A DNA stretch of 11,807 nt from an uncultured Collinsella sp. (GCA_902492855.1 CABUMU010000061.1:1-11807), one strand, 5' to 3'; counted from the first letter of the stretch, positions 1 to 7,614 are shown. A program made the numbers and translations. The notes: a model not told the origin generated them from the letters alone.

Positions 1-149
1 GCTCGTTTACGGGCAAATTTTCAACGTTTGCGGATTAGCTCTTGAAAATTTGGCGAGTTCATATAGTTCTTGGCAAAGACCTTACGTTTCCCTTGTAAAA
101 GCTCTAAAGTATCCTCTGCTCGATTCATCAACGCATTGGATGTGATTAC
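1..149. other. AT-rich left edge, no assignable gene
   Basis: This stretch is clearly more AT-rich than the rest of the window. A frame on the plus strand is open from base 2 to a TGA at 143-145, and a short minus-strand frame (ATG at 126-128, stop near base 21) would give about 35 residues. Neither has a ribosome-binding site or recognisable similarity. It may hold the end of a neighbouring gene or be intergenic. A candidate promoter for the following gene lies inside it. Confidence 0.3.
70..99 (+). promoter_or_regulatory. candidate sigma-70-type promoter for the GtrA-family gene
   Basis: A TTGGCA hexamer at 70-75 matches five of six -35 consensus bases. After an 18-base spacer, TGTAAA at 94-99 matches four of six -10 bases. 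Transcription would start near 106, about 44 bases before the GTG start. The hexamers are seen directly; the promoter function is inferred. Confidence 0.35.
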
Positions 150-557
150 GTGCGCAAGGCGCTGGCACAACCTCATACCAAGCAGTTCCTCAAGTTTGCC
201 GTCGTGGGTCTTATCTCCTTTGGCATCGACTGGGGCATGCTCATTGCGCTCGTCGAGCTGTTCCACCTCGACTTTTTGATGAGCACCACGGTTTCGTTTA
301 TCACATCCGTCGTGGTCAACTACTGGCTCAGCATGAAGTACGTGTTCGACCACCGCGAAGGCATGAGCCGCAAGCGCGAGTTCACGATCTTCACCATCCT
401 GTCGGTGATCGGCCTGGGCCTCAACGACCTGTACATGTTTGTGGGCGTCACGTTTTTGAGCATCGGCTACCAGGCCATGAAGGCCATCGCCACATTCCTC
501 GTCACCTGGTACAACTACTTCAGCCGCCGCTTCTTCCTCGAGGGCGCACGGTCGTAG
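150..557 (+). CDS. GtrA-family four-helix membrane protein
   Basis: The gene encodes a 135-residue integral membrane protein of the GtrA family (GtrA-like/DPMS-type). Members are thought to help move polyprenyl-linked sugars across the cytoplasmic membrane or to partner with glycosyltransferases that decorate surface polymers. Four hydrophobic segments are visible at about residues 14-36, 43-63, 78-100 and 104-126. The usual family signatures are present: NYWLSMKYVF after helix 2 and a C-terminal YNYFSRRFFL motif. Length is normal for a stand-alone member. The start is GTG at 150; the frame is open only back to a TAA at 105-107 and contains no ATG there, and GGA at 138-140 is a weak ribosome-binding site. 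No glycosyltransferase is adjacent in this window, so the substrate cannot be named. The gene faces the DUF4430 operon and ends with its own terminator. Confidence 0.88.
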   Translation: MRKALAQPHTKQFLKFAVVGLISFGIDWGMLIALVELFHLDFLMSTTVSFITSVVVNYWLSMKYVFDHREGMSRKREFTIFTILSVIGLGLNDLYMFVGVTFLSIGYQAMKAIATFLVTWYNYFSRRFFLEGARS

Positions 558-583
558 TCGATTCACTATTTGCTTGAATGTAT

Positions 584-617
584 AACCGGTTGGAATTCCC
601 GTTCCAACCGGTTTTTT
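584..617 (+). terminator. Rho-independent terminator of the GtrA-family gene
   Basis: A perfect 12-base-pair stem (584-595 with 602-613), a 6-base loop and a run of T at 612-617 start 27 bases after the TAG stop codon. It is a textbook intrinsic terminator for plus-strand transcription. Confidence 0.92.
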
Positions 618-655
618 GTTTGCCAAGAGACCCGGCGATCCAGTCCCATTCGCAT

Positions 656-694
656 GAAAAACGGGCGGCTCGGATGTTGGTCCGAACCGCCCGT
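656..694 (-). terminator. Rho-independent terminator of the DUF4430 operon
   Basis: A 14-base-pair stem (661-674 with 681-694) is perfect on the minus-strand transcript if one G-U pair is counted, and it carries a C-A mismatch if read on the plus strand. On the minus strand it runs into a U tract (A run at 657-661). The G-U pair and U tract fix its orientation. It closes the leftward operon 22 bases beyond the stop codon at 717-719, tail to tail with the plus-strand terminator. Confidence 0.9.
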
Positions 695-716
695 CTGGCG
701 CGCTATGTCGAGGCCT

Positions 717-1607
717 CTAGTCTGTAACGTAATACCAGACTACGTTGTCGCCGTTTGAGAGAACGTAGTTACTACAGGCCGTCATGGGCGTTGTGCCGTT
801 GACGGAATACATCCAGCCGCTCGTGCCGCCGTACTGTTTCTCGGCCAAACCACCAATCGCAGAAACATACGTGCCGTACGATGAGCCGTGTGCGTTGACA
901 GAGAGGCCCAGCGCGCACAGGGCATCGTAGACGGTAGCGCCTTCGTTAAAGGTAAAGGTGCCACCAGAGGACACAGGATTGCCTACAGCGCTCGATGTGA
1001 CCGAAACCGTCACCGTTACGTAGTTGGACTCCTGCGAGCCGCCCTGGCCGCCCGAGGAAGCGCTTCCGCCATTAGAGGATGAGGCTCCATCGAACGACTG
1101 ACCGCCGCCCGAAGAAGCACCGCCAGACACATTGGAAGTATCGCCGGCTCCCGTATTTTGGGCAGCGGATTTATCGCCAGACTTCTTGCCGTCCTGGTCC
1201 TCGGACTTCTTGCTATCCGAGCTTTTATCCGATTCCTTGTTTGAAGACCCGGAATCGTCCTTGGACTTGGACTCATCTTTTGCGTCATTCGATGACTTGG
1301 AATCCTTGGAACTGGCCTCGCCCGAAGCGGCAGACGAGCCAGACGCCTTGGTGTCCTTGGTGACGACGCTCTCCCCCGTCACGGTCTGAATGATCCAGTC
1401 AATGGACCAGGCGCCACTCTCGGAGGGATGGACAAAGCCCAGCGAGACGACGATCAGAATGGTGCACGCGGCAGTCAGAACGCCAAGGAGCGCCTTCCGT
1501 CGAGGGGCGGACGCCGCCGAAACGGCGCCCTGTTGCTTTGCATCGTCGAACTGAATGAACGAGGAATCTGGTTGCTTGGGGTCAGCGTCCTTGGACTTAT
1601 TGGACAC
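717..1607 (-). CDS. membrane-anchored DUF4430 (transcobalamin-like) protein
   Basis: The product (296 residues from the chosen start) has a charged cytoplasmic N-terminus, one membrane helix at about residues 39-59, and a long extracellular linker (about 82-195) made almost only of Ser, Lys, Asp, Gly and Ala. One DUF4430 domain follows at about 197-296, with the hallmark GWMYSVNG segment and a C-terminal NGDNVVWYYV strand. DUF4430 is related to the C-terminal beta domain of animal transcobalamins, so corrinoid binding outside the membrane is the best guess. The gene is second in the riboswitch-led operon. GTG at 1616-1614 follows the upstream TAG directly, but GTG at 1607-1605 is preferred because AGGTGA at 1618-1613 is then an ideally placed Shine-Dalgarno. 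The longer form would add three residues. Ligand binding is inferred; the fold and topology are well supported. Confidence 0.87.
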   Translation of the reverse strand: MSNKSKDADPKQPDSSFIQFDDAKQQGAVSAASAPRRKALLGVLTAACTILIVVSLGFVHPSESGAWSIDWIIQTVTGESVVTKDTKASGSSAASGEASSKDSKSSNDAKDESKSKDDSGSSNKESDKSSDSKKSEDQDGKKSGDKSAAQNTGAGDTSNVSGGASSGGGQSFDGASSSNGGSASSGGQGGSQESNYVTVTVSVTSSAVGNPVSSGGTFTFNEGATVYDALCALGLSVNAHGSSYGTYVSAIGGLAEKQYGGTSGWMYSVNGTTPMTACSNYVLSNGDNVVWYYVTD

Positions 1608-1612
1608 AGCCC

Positions 1613-1618
1613 TCACCT
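1613..1618 (-). promoter_or_regulatory. Shine-Dalgarno overlapping the upstream stop codon
   Basis: AGGTGA overlaps the TAG stop of the large surface-protein gene and matches the 3' part of the full anti-SD complement. It favours GTG at 1607-1605 over GTG at 1616-1614. The overlap implies translational coupling of the two DUF4430 genes. Confidence 0.55.
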
Positions 1619-4600
1619 ACGGACGTTTGGTGAACACGAACATGCCGACGATGGCGAGTCCGATGACGCCGGCGGCAACGCCAACAATGGCGAGCGGATT
1701 GGTGCTAGTCTCCTGCTCGGAAGCACTAGAGGACTTCTTAGCAGTGGTCGTAGAAGCAGCACCCGTATCGGACTTGGAATCGGACTTCTTGTCGGACTTC
1801 TTGTCGGACTTCTTGTCGGACTTGCTGTCCTTCTTGTCAGACTTCTTCTCGTCCTTCTTATCGGACTTATCGGAGTCCTTCTTGTCGGACTTGTTGTCCT
1901 TGGTCTCGGTCTTGGTCGACACCGTCGTCTTGGTCGTCGGCTTATGACCCGGGACGACAGCGCCGCCCTTCGAGCCGGAGCCAGAACCCGCGCCAGCGCC
2001 AGTGCCGGAACCAGTACCGGTACCAGAACCGCCGCCGCCATTCGAACCAGCGCCGCCATTACCGCCAGGGTTAACGGCATTCTTGGTCCACTTGGCATAC
2101 AGCGTCAGATCGGCCGTCACCGGCGTGCTAAAGTCATACGCCTGCACGCAAGCCTCATCGGTATACCAACCGCCGAAAGTGTAGCCATCGCGCGTCGGAT
2201 CGGCCGGCTTGACCAGCTTGCCATCGGCCGTAGCAACAAACTTAGTGTCGCAAGCAGACCCGCCGTTGGAGTTAAAGGCAACCGTCCAAGACTCGACAGC
2301 TCCAAGTTTAAACAGCGTGCCCGAATCATTAATGTAGTAGAGATTGCCAGAAGCATCGGCAATGACCGGAGAGTCACAGTACTGGTAATGGCCAGCCGCA
2401 TCATAAATCTGCGTCGCCTCTGCATCGCCGAGCGTATAGCGATACACGCCACCACCAGCAGAGTAGTTGACGTAATCCTTGCTATCCGCGCTGTTAACGG
2501 TGAAGTACACATAGGTCTTGCCGCCCTGAACACTCACCAGCGGAGTAGCAGCAATACCGTTGAGGCCAGCCGGCAGCGCCTTGCCGTCGGCAGCAGCGAC
2601 CATCGTGGTCTTACCCGTCTTCAGGTTATAGAGAACCAGAGCAGAGCCAGTAGCCGTCTGTCCGCCGACAATCAGATTGTCACCAGACACCGCAGGGGCG
2701 CTCAGATTATTCGTAAGGCCCAGATCAACCGTCTTCTGTTCACTCAGCACGCCCTTCGCCGAAAGCGAAATCACATGGAGCTTTCCGTCGTGCGTCATCT
2801 GATAGAAGGTCGAACCATTGGACGGATCGGCAATGCAATCGGCATTTGCGACAGCGCCGAGCTTCATGGTCGAAACGACATCGCCCGTCGTCTTATCAAT
2901 GCACTTAAGCGTACCCGCGCTCGTAGGAACGATGGCATACTTATCCGTCAAAGCCGCACCAGTCCAGTAATAGCCCTCGGCAGGGTCGATGTTCTGCCAA
3001 GAAACTTCGCCCGTGGCAATCTTAATGCGTGCAAAGGAGCCGTTGCCGTAGGTCGCGTTGTAATTCTCGTCATACGAAATATCGACCGTGCCTACATAGA
3101 CGTACTCGCCGTCCGAAACGACGGTGCAGGAGCTCTGCGTCAAGTCCGTCAAACCAGGCGTCAGCCACTTGCAGATCAGCTTGTCTGCAGTAATCGCCTG
3201 GACCGCACCGCCGTTGAGCGGAACGATGATAAGGCCATTGGTATAGATCGGACGAGAGGTATAGCTCACCTTGGAGGCAAGCGGCGCAGAGGCAACCTTT
3301 TTGCCCGTGGACGAATCGATCTTAATGAGCTCGCTCTCGGTCGCGATGTACACAAAGCCGTTAGCAATGACAGGCTCGCTGCAGTTGGCATACTGCTGAC
3401 CAGACTCGGCCTTCCAATCGAAGGCCCACTTAAGACCGGCGGCCTGCGCAGGCGTCTTGGCATCCGTTACGGTCGAACCGTTGCCACTGTTGCCGTAGCC
3501 GGCCCACTCGGCATCCCAATCAGGAGTCGTCGCGCTCGGATCCACGACAATCTTGTCGGGATCGGGCATGGGCGAATTATCGGTGGTATAGGCAAGCGTG
3601 ACCTTATCGCCGCTCTTGAGCGTAATCTGATTGGCGCAGAGTAAGGAGGGCTCTCCGTTGATATACAGATGCCAATATTTATTGGTCGCAGCATCCCAAC
3701 CATACGGCTTGTGATCGAACGGCGAAGTAATGGAATTCAGGAACCAGTACTCACCACTCTGGGAGCCGTTGTACGCAACGCCCTTGGCCTTCAGAACTGC
3801 CTCAATAAGGTTCTGGGCCGTGGAGCCTTCGGGCAGAGAAACATTGCTTGCAGTGCCCCAACGCGTATTGTTCCCGTTGACATCGGGACCGATAACATCG
3901 GCGGATCCAAGCACCTGACCGGGGAGGGCATCGGCGTCAGCACCATACATAAAGGTGACGGCGTCACCCTCCTGGAGCTTGTAGGCACCGGCGCCAACGT
4001 CGGCGAACTTGCCATTTACGTAGAAGCGCCAATAGCTATTGGTCGCAGCATCATAGCCACAATAGGACTTACCATCGAAGGGCGAATAAATGCCGTTGAG
4101 GAACCAGCCCCAAGACGATTCGCCAGCATCGAGAGTAAGGCCGACCTGCTCAAGGAGATCCTTGGCAGTGGAGCCTGCCTTGAGACTCGTCTGACCCGTC
4201 GAAGCCCAAACCTGCTGCTTGCCGTCCTTGTCCTTACCGAGAACCTGAACAGAAGCATGGACAGAATCGGACGGCAACTGATCGCCCCAGCCACCGTAGA
4301 ACCACGTGACGGTATCGCCGGCATGGATGGTGACATTGTCCGCCGTATAGTCACTCGACTTGCCGTTGATGAACAGCTGCCAATAGGTCGAATAATCTTG
4401 GAGCGTACCCAGCTCAACACCGTTGTACTTAAGGCTCAGAATGAAGGAGCCCGCAGCAACGGCGTCAATGTCGTTCGCCTCGAGTGCGACCTTCGTAAGA
4501 TCAAGCGCGCTCGAACCGGACGTCACCACATACTGCGCATTATCGACCCAAGTCTGAGTCTTGCCCCGGGCATCGCGACCAATGACGGTCACATTTGCGG

Positions 4601-5492
4601 CAACCTGGTCCTTAACGACAGGGGACGAGCTACCAGCCGTATAGGCAAACTCAATCTTCTGCCCCTGGCTGAGCTTGACGCTGCTCGCGCCAACCGAGGA
4701 AGACGCGCCGTCGACGAACAGCTGCCAGAAGGCATAAGTCGTCGGATCGTAGGCAAGCGTGCGACCATCGCTCGGGGATGTGATGCTTTCGAGGTAGAAA
4801 CCGTATGCCGTGTTCGGTTCGTACTTCGCCTTGAAGCCCGTCTTCTCCTGCAGCTTAATGAAGGCATCCGCAGCCGTCGCGCCCTCGTCGAGCTTGAGCT
4901 GCGTAGGTGCCACCCAGGTCTGAGCCTTGCCGTCAGCATCGGTGCCGATAATCGAGAACGAGACCTCGACCTGCTTCTTGGCGACATCGCCGGTTTCTGT
5001 CGGGTTCTCTGTCTGGACGGCAGTCGCGGCGGCAGATCCTGCTTGGCCAGCGGATGCCGTCGAAGACTGCTCGCTCGTGGCAGGGCTCTCCCCCGTCGCC
5101 GAGCCTTCGTCGCCAGTTGCCGCCCCTGTTATGTCGGCACTAGCTGCAGGCGCGCTCCCAGAATCCGAAACCTCGGCCTTGCCCTGGTCGGCAGCACCGT
5201 CCGTGGCCCCCGTGCCCTCACTCGACGTCGCAGTCTGAGCCACAGCCTCGGCAATGCCCTCGGCGCCCTCGGCCCACAGCTGAGACGGTGTGGTGCCAAA
5301 GGCCATCGCGAAGGCCAGGAATGCCACCAGGCCGCGCTTGGCTACGCCGCGCGCAATCGCGCCACGGCGATGCAACGAGGCGCGCTCACGCTCGTCCTCA
5401 AACATATCCATTTGTCCCCCATTGTCTGTACTTGGAGCGTTGCCTTGAGACTGCCCCACGTCATCGCGCATGTTGCGCTCGAGTTCCCCCAT
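1617..5492 (-). CDS. large surface protein: four DUF4430 domains, PQQ-like propeller, C-terminal anchor
   Basis: The 1291-residue product has, in order: a charged N-terminus and signal-like hydrophobic stretch at about 54-66 (GLVAFLAFAMAFG) with a possible cleavage near 75; a Ser/Thr/Ala/Gly-rich spacer to about 172; four DUF4430 domains at about 174-285, 299-399, 412-517 and 530-636, each with a (Y/F)WxxxxxxG strand such as YWQLFINGK or YWRFYVNGK; a PQQ-like beta-propeller at about 687-1064; one Listeria-Bacteroides (Flg_new/InlB B-type) repeat at 1069-1136 (DGYTFGGWYTDEAC, LYAKW); a Gly/Ser then SDKK-rich linker; and a membrane helix at 1266-1288 ending TKRP. No LPXTG motif is seen, so simple membrane anchoring is likely. 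The cobalamin riboswitch upstream and the transcobalamin-like domains point to corrinoid capture at the surface; ligand and propeller role are inferred. ATG at 5492 follows a strong purine-rich SD. ATGs at 5411 or 5405 are alternatives; a TTG at 5555 lies in the riboswitch and is rejected. Confidence 0.88.
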   Translation of the reverse strand: MGELERNMRDDVGQSQGNAPSTDNGGQMDMFEDERERASLHRRGAIARGVAKRGLVAFLAFAMAFGTTPSQLWAEGAEGIAEAVAQTATSSEGTGATDGAADQGKAEVSDSGSAPAASADITGAATGDEGSATGESPATSEQSSTASAGQAGSAAATAVQTENPTETGDVAKKQVEVSFSIIGTDADGKAQTWVAPTQLKLDEGATAADAFIKLQEKTGFKAKYEPNTAYGFYLESITSPSDGRTLAYDPTTYAFWQLFVDGASSSVGASSVKLSQGQKIEFAYTAGSSSPVVKDQVAANVTVIGRDARGKTQTWVDNAQYVVTSGSSALDLTKVALEANDIDAVAAGSFILSLKYNGVELGTLQDYSTYWQLFINGKSSDYTADNVTIHAGDTVTWFYGGWGDQLPSDSVHASVQVLGKDKDGKQQVWASTGQTSLKAGSTAKDLLEQVGLTLDAGESSWGWFLNGIYSPFDGKSYCGYDAATNSYWRFYVNGKFADVGAGAYKLQEGDAVTFMYGADADALPGQVLGSADVIGPDVNGNNTRWGTASNVSLPEGSTAQNLIEAVLKAKGVAYNGSQSGEYWFLNSITSPFDHKPYGWDAATNKYWHLYINGEPSLLCANQITLKSGDKVTLAYTTDNSPMPDPDKIVVDPSATTPDWDAEWAGYGNSGNGSTVTDAKTPAQAAGLKWAFDWKAESGQQYANCSEPVIANGFVYIATESELIKIDSSTGKKVASAPLASKVSYTSRPIYTNGLIIVPLNGGAVQAITADKLICKWLTPGLTDLTQSSCTVVSDGEYVYVGTVDISYDENYNATYGNGSFARIKIATGEVSWQNIDPAEGYYWTGAALTDKYAIVPTSAGTLKCIDKTTGDVVSTMKLGAVANADCIADPSNGSTFYQMTHDGKLHVISLSAKGVLSEQKTVDLGLTNNLSAPAVSGDNLIVGGQTATGSALVLYNLKTGKTTMVAAADGKALPAGLNGIAATPLVSVQGGKTYVYFTVNSADSKDYVNYSAGGGVYRYTLGDAEATQIYDAAGHYQYCDSPVIADASGNLYYINDSGTLFKLGAVESWTVAFNSNGGSACDTKFVATADGKLVKPADPTRDGYTFGGWYTDEACVQAYDFSTPVTADLTLYAKWTKNAVNPGGNGGAGSNGGGGSGTGTGSGTGAGAGSGSGSKGGAVVPGHKPTTKTTVSTKTETKDNKSDKKDSDKSDKKDEKKSDKKDSKSDKKSDKKSDKKSDSKSDTGAASTTTAKKSSSASEQETSTNPLAIVGVAAGVIGLAIVGMFVFTKRP
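1767..1892 (-). repeat. 12-bp coding repeat (SDKK-type linker)
   Basis: Near-identical 12-base units, for example CGGACTTCTTGT at 1781, 1793 and 1805 on the plus strand, encode reiterated Ser-Asp-Lys-Lys. The tract forms a highly charged wall-spanning stalk just before the C-terminal anchor. Such arrays are prone to slipped-strand length change in steps of four residues, which would keep the frame. Confidence 0.85.
3585..4973 (-). repeat. tandem array of four DUF4430 domains
   Basis: Four homologous but diverged protein domains of about 100-110 residues are encoded at roughly 4638-4973, 4296-4598, 3942-4259 and 3585-3905. Shared landmarks are a GxDxxGKxQTW- or GKDKDGKQQVW-like first strand, SPxDG(K/R), an aromatic strand ending NGK, NGE or DGA, and a final GDxVTFxY-like strand. 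The second copy is the most diverged, as it lacks the SPxDG segment. Confidence 0.8.
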
Positions 5493-5497
5493 CGGGG

Positions 5498-5511
5498 TCC
5501 CCCTTCCCTCC
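5498..5511 (-). promoter_or_regulatory. purine-rich ribosome-binding region of the large surface-protein gene
   Basis: The minus strand reads GGAGGGAAGGGGGA, ending 5 bases before ATG 5492-5490. The start codon is flanked by CCCC and GGGG, which can close a small hairpin over the ATG. The GGAGG part can also pair with CCUCC in the 3' core of the upstream riboswitch (5564-5560). Both features suggest translational control; the sequences are seen, the regulation is inferred. Confidence 0.6.
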
Positions 5512-5554
5512 AGAGCCCTATGCACACCGGCGGCATACGCCGCAGCCGCATGCA

Positions 5555-5722
5555 AGATGGGAGGCGATCCGACTTAACCTTAACGACTCGGGCGCGCCGT
5601 CCGATCTGCGACGCGAACATCCCGAGCCAAGAGGAATTACGGTTACTGGTACAGCCGGGGACTTGCACCCCGATTCTCCCAAACGCGCAGGAAAACCGCG
5701 CATTCGTGCGTCTCCGCACCAC
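5555..5722 (-). promoter_or_regulatory. cobalamin (adenosylcobalamin-type) riboswitch
   Basis: Read on the minus strand, the conserved elements occur in order: GGGAGAA, then the P4 hairpin CGGGG-UGCAAGU-CCCCG, then GCUGUACCAGUAACCGUAA (family form GCUGnCCCGCaACUGUaA), a CUCGGG/CCCGAG stem, and AAGUCGGAUCGCCUCCC (family form AGUCAGGAnACCUGCC). Two small hairpins at the 5' end (GUGCG-GAGA-CGCAC and a GCGC stem) fit the P2 region. Boundaries are approximate. A hairpin at 5530-5543 (GCGGC-AUAC-GCCGC on the plus strand) lies between aptamer and start codon but has no U tract, so control at translation is more likely than termination. It should couple the DUF4430 operon to intracellular B12, normally repressing when B12 is plentiful. 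Confidence 0.87.
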
Positions 5723-5750
5723 CATCTAGGCCATCGATTAAAACCGTCAA
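5723..5750 (-). promoter_or_regulatory. promoter of the riboswitch-DUF4430 operon
   Basis: On the minus strand TTGACG (plus coordinates 5745-5750) matches five of six -35 bases. After 16 bases, TAGATG (5723-5728) matches four of six -10 bases. Transcription would begin near 5716, right at the 5' end of the aptamer, which supports the call. Confidence 0.55.
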
Positions 5751-5763
5751 TATGCTATCACGC

Positions 5764-5791
5764 AAAAGGGCCTCGCACGCAGGCGAAGCCC
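5764..5791 (-). terminator. Rho-independent terminator of the UbiB-like gene
   Basis: A 9-base-pair stem (5768-5776 with 5783-5791) is complete on the minus strand with one G-U pair, has a 6-base loop, and is followed on that strand by UUUU (A run 5764-5767). It lies about 50 bases past the stop codon at 5843-5845 and separates the kinase operon from the riboswitch promoter. Confidence 0.8.
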
Positions 5792-5842
5792 AAGGTAAAA
5801 GCTATTGTTTGCGAAAGGAAAATGCGGTGACGGTCGCAGCCT

Positions 5843-7606
5843 CTAGTGCTTGCCGCCGTGGCTGTTGCGCCAGATCTCGCGGCCCAGCATCAGTGCCAGC
5901 ACCAGCGCACTCACATAGCCCATAAAGCCAATGACCGGGATACCGAACACAACCGGCTCGATGCGCGCGTAGTACACCACCGACGAACCGATAAACAGAC
6001 CGGCGACCACAATTGCCATCGACATGCGGTCGATAATTCCACCCAGCTGCCGCAGCGCCTTATCGCTACTCATGATCTGCGTGTTCACCTTAAGCTGGCC
6101 ACGCGTGAGCATGCGCGACGCCAGTCCCAGGTACTCGGCCGCCTCGAGCGAGCCTTTTGCCGCGCGATAGCTGCTCGCGGCAAGATCGCGACCCATCTCG
6201 CGCACGCGCGCATAGCTGCTCTTCTCGTTTTTGATATGCGTCTGGATGATCTGGATCATGTTGACGTTGGGCATATATTCGGTCAGCAGGCCCTCGAGTG
6301 TCACCATGCCGCGCGCGAACATTGTCACCACGCTCGGCAACTCAACGTCGTTCTTGCGCGCCAGATTGAGCAGCGAGGTCAAAAACTCGCCGATATCCAG
6401 ATCCTTAAGGTCGAGGCCCGCAAAGTCGGCGACGATAAAGTCTAAGTCGGACAAAAAGGCCGAATGGTCGAGCTCGGCCGAGTCGCCGCGCGTCACAGCA
6501 AAGCGCATGAGCGAATCCTTGAGCTTGGGCACGTTGCCCTCGGCCACGGCGAAAATCATATCCTTGATGATACCGCGGTCGTGACTCGACATGCGCCCGA
6601 CCATGCCCAGGTCGATAAAGTAGACGATGCCGTCCTTGAGGATGATGTTTCCCGCATGCGGGTCGGCATGGAAAAAGCCATCGTCGAGCACCTGCGTCGA
6701 ATAGTCCTCGACAATCGCGGCACCGATCTTTTCCAGGTCATAGCCCTCTGCCACCAGACGCTCGGGATCGGCGATGGAGATGCCGTCGATGTAGTCCATG
6801 ACCACGACATGCTCGGTGCAAAGGTCCAGGTAGGACTTGGGACACGACACGCCATGCACGCTTTTGTGAAAGTCATAGAAATCGTTGAGGTTTTTGGCCT
6901 CGGCCAAAAAGTTGGTCTCCTCGCGAAACGAGGTCCACAGCTCTTCGACCACGCCGTGCAGGTCAACGAACTGATCGGTGTTGACGAACTTGGAAACGAT
7001 GCGCACCACCGAACGGATGATGTCGATGTCCTGCGCCATGACCTGCTGCGCGCCGGGGCGCTGCACCTTAACGGCCACATCCTCGCCCGTCACCAGGCGG
7101 GCGCGGTGTACCTGCGCGAGCGACGCGCTACCGAGCGGGTTGGGGTCGATCGCGTCGAACATCTGCCCCAGGCGCTGGCCGTATTCCTCTTCCAGACAGC
7201 GGAGCACTACCTCATACGGCACCGGCTCTACGTCGGAGCGCAAGCGGCGCAGCTCGTCGCAAAACCGTTGCGGCAAAATCTCGGAACGGTTAGCCAGAAT
7301 CTGCCCCATCTTGACGAACATGGGGCCGAGCTCTTCGAGCAGACGACGCAGGCGCACCGGCGTGAGGTTATCCCAAACGCGGTACTTCTTGATCAAGCGA
7401 ACAATCTGCCCAATGCGCTCACGACGACCTGCCGGCGTGAGCTGGTATTCCTCGTCCGGCGCCATCGCATCGGGCTCTTCGGGGACCATATCGACAGCGC
7501 GCGGCTTCTTGCGAGCGCCCGAGACGGCGGCCTCGACCTCATCGACAACCGCCGTCTCGTCACCCAAAGGATCTAGATTGTTGTAATCGGTAGTGGAATC
7601 TGCCAT
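5843..7606 (-). CDS. AarF/ABC1/UbiB atypical kinase-like protein
   Basis: The 587-residue product belongs to the ABC1/ADCK/UbiB family of atypical protein-kinase-like ATPases. Family members support isoprenoid-quinone or other membrane lipid metabolism; the substrate in this anaerobic-type organism is unknown. Visible landmarks: an acidic N-terminal tail (1-55), the KxGQ motif at 99-102 (KMGQ), an Ala/Ser-rich nucleotide loop at 158-166 (LGSASLAQV), Lys180 in VAVKVQRPG, EETNF at 229-233, the catalytic-loop signature HADPHAGN at 313-320, and the metal-binding DLG at 332-334. Two C-terminal membrane helices lie at about 528-547 and 553-575, as in many bacterial UbiB proteins. Key residues are intact, so it is probably an active ATPase. 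It starts 8 bases after the stop codon of the small helical protein gene, with only a weak ribosome-binding site, which suggests translational coupling. Confidence 0.92.
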   Translation of the reverse strand: MADSTTDYNNLDPLGDETAVVDEVEAAVSGARKKPRAVDMVPEEPDAMAPDEEYQLTPAGRRERIGQIVRLIKKYRVWDNLTPVRLRRLLEELGPMFVKMGQILANRSEILPQRFCDELRRLRSDVEPVPYEVVLRCLEEEYGQRLGQMFDAIDPNPLGSASLAQVHRARLVTGEDVAVKVQRPGAQQVMAQDIDIIRSVVRIVSKFVNTDQFVDLHGVVEELWTSFREETNFLAEAKNLNDFYDFHKSVHGVSCPKSYLDLCTEHVVVMDYIDGISIADPERLVAEGYDLEKIGAAIVEDYSTQVLDDGFFHADPHAGNIILKDGIVYFIDLGMVGRMSSHDRGIIKDMIFAVAEGNVPKLKDSLMRFAVTRGDSAELDHSAFLSDLDFIVADFAGLDLKDLDIGEFLTSLLNLARKNDVELPSVVTMFARGMVTLEGLLTEYMPNVNMIQIIQTHIKNEKSSYARVREMGRDLAASSYRAAKGSLEAAEYLGLASRMLTRGQLKVNTQIMSSDKALRQLGGIIDRMSMAIVVAGLFIGSSVVYYARIEPVVFGIPVIGFMGYVSALVLALMLGREIWRNSHGGKH

Positions 7607-7614
7607 CTGCGCTG

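Noticed and set aside
21..626. Minus-strand 201-codon frame opposite the GtrA-family gene
   Set aside because: It covers the GtrA gene and its terminator in antisense, starts within the terminator hairpin and has a charged, low-complexity translation.
1428..3644. Long plus-strand open frame (738 codons) opposite the surface-protein genes
   Set aside because: It is antisense to a protein with clear domains (DUF4430, propeller, membrane anchor). Its own translation is an Arg/Ile/Leu-rich sequence with no family features, as expected for a GC-rich antisense frame.
5493..5555. Extension of the large surface protein to a TTG start at 5555
   Set aside because: The extra 21 codons fall at the 3' edge of the cobalamin aptamer and in its expression platform, and there is no ribosome-binding site, whereas ATG 5492 has a strong one.
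5590..5700. tRNA-like segment (GGGGACTTGCACCCC resembles a T-arm)
   Set aside because: No acceptor stem, anticodon arm or D-arm can be built around it, and the same bases fit the P4 hairpin of the cobalamin riboswitch on the other strand.
3669..5729. Second long plus-strand open frame (686 codons) opposite the DUF4430 repeats and riboswitch
   Set aside because: It is antisense to four recognisable repeated domains and runs through the riboswitch; it has no domain similarity and no ribosome-binding site.
6464..7576. Plus-strand 370-codon frame opposite the UbiB-like gene
   Set aside because: The minus-strand product has all UbiB signatures in order; the plus frame is His/Val-rich with no recognisable domain.
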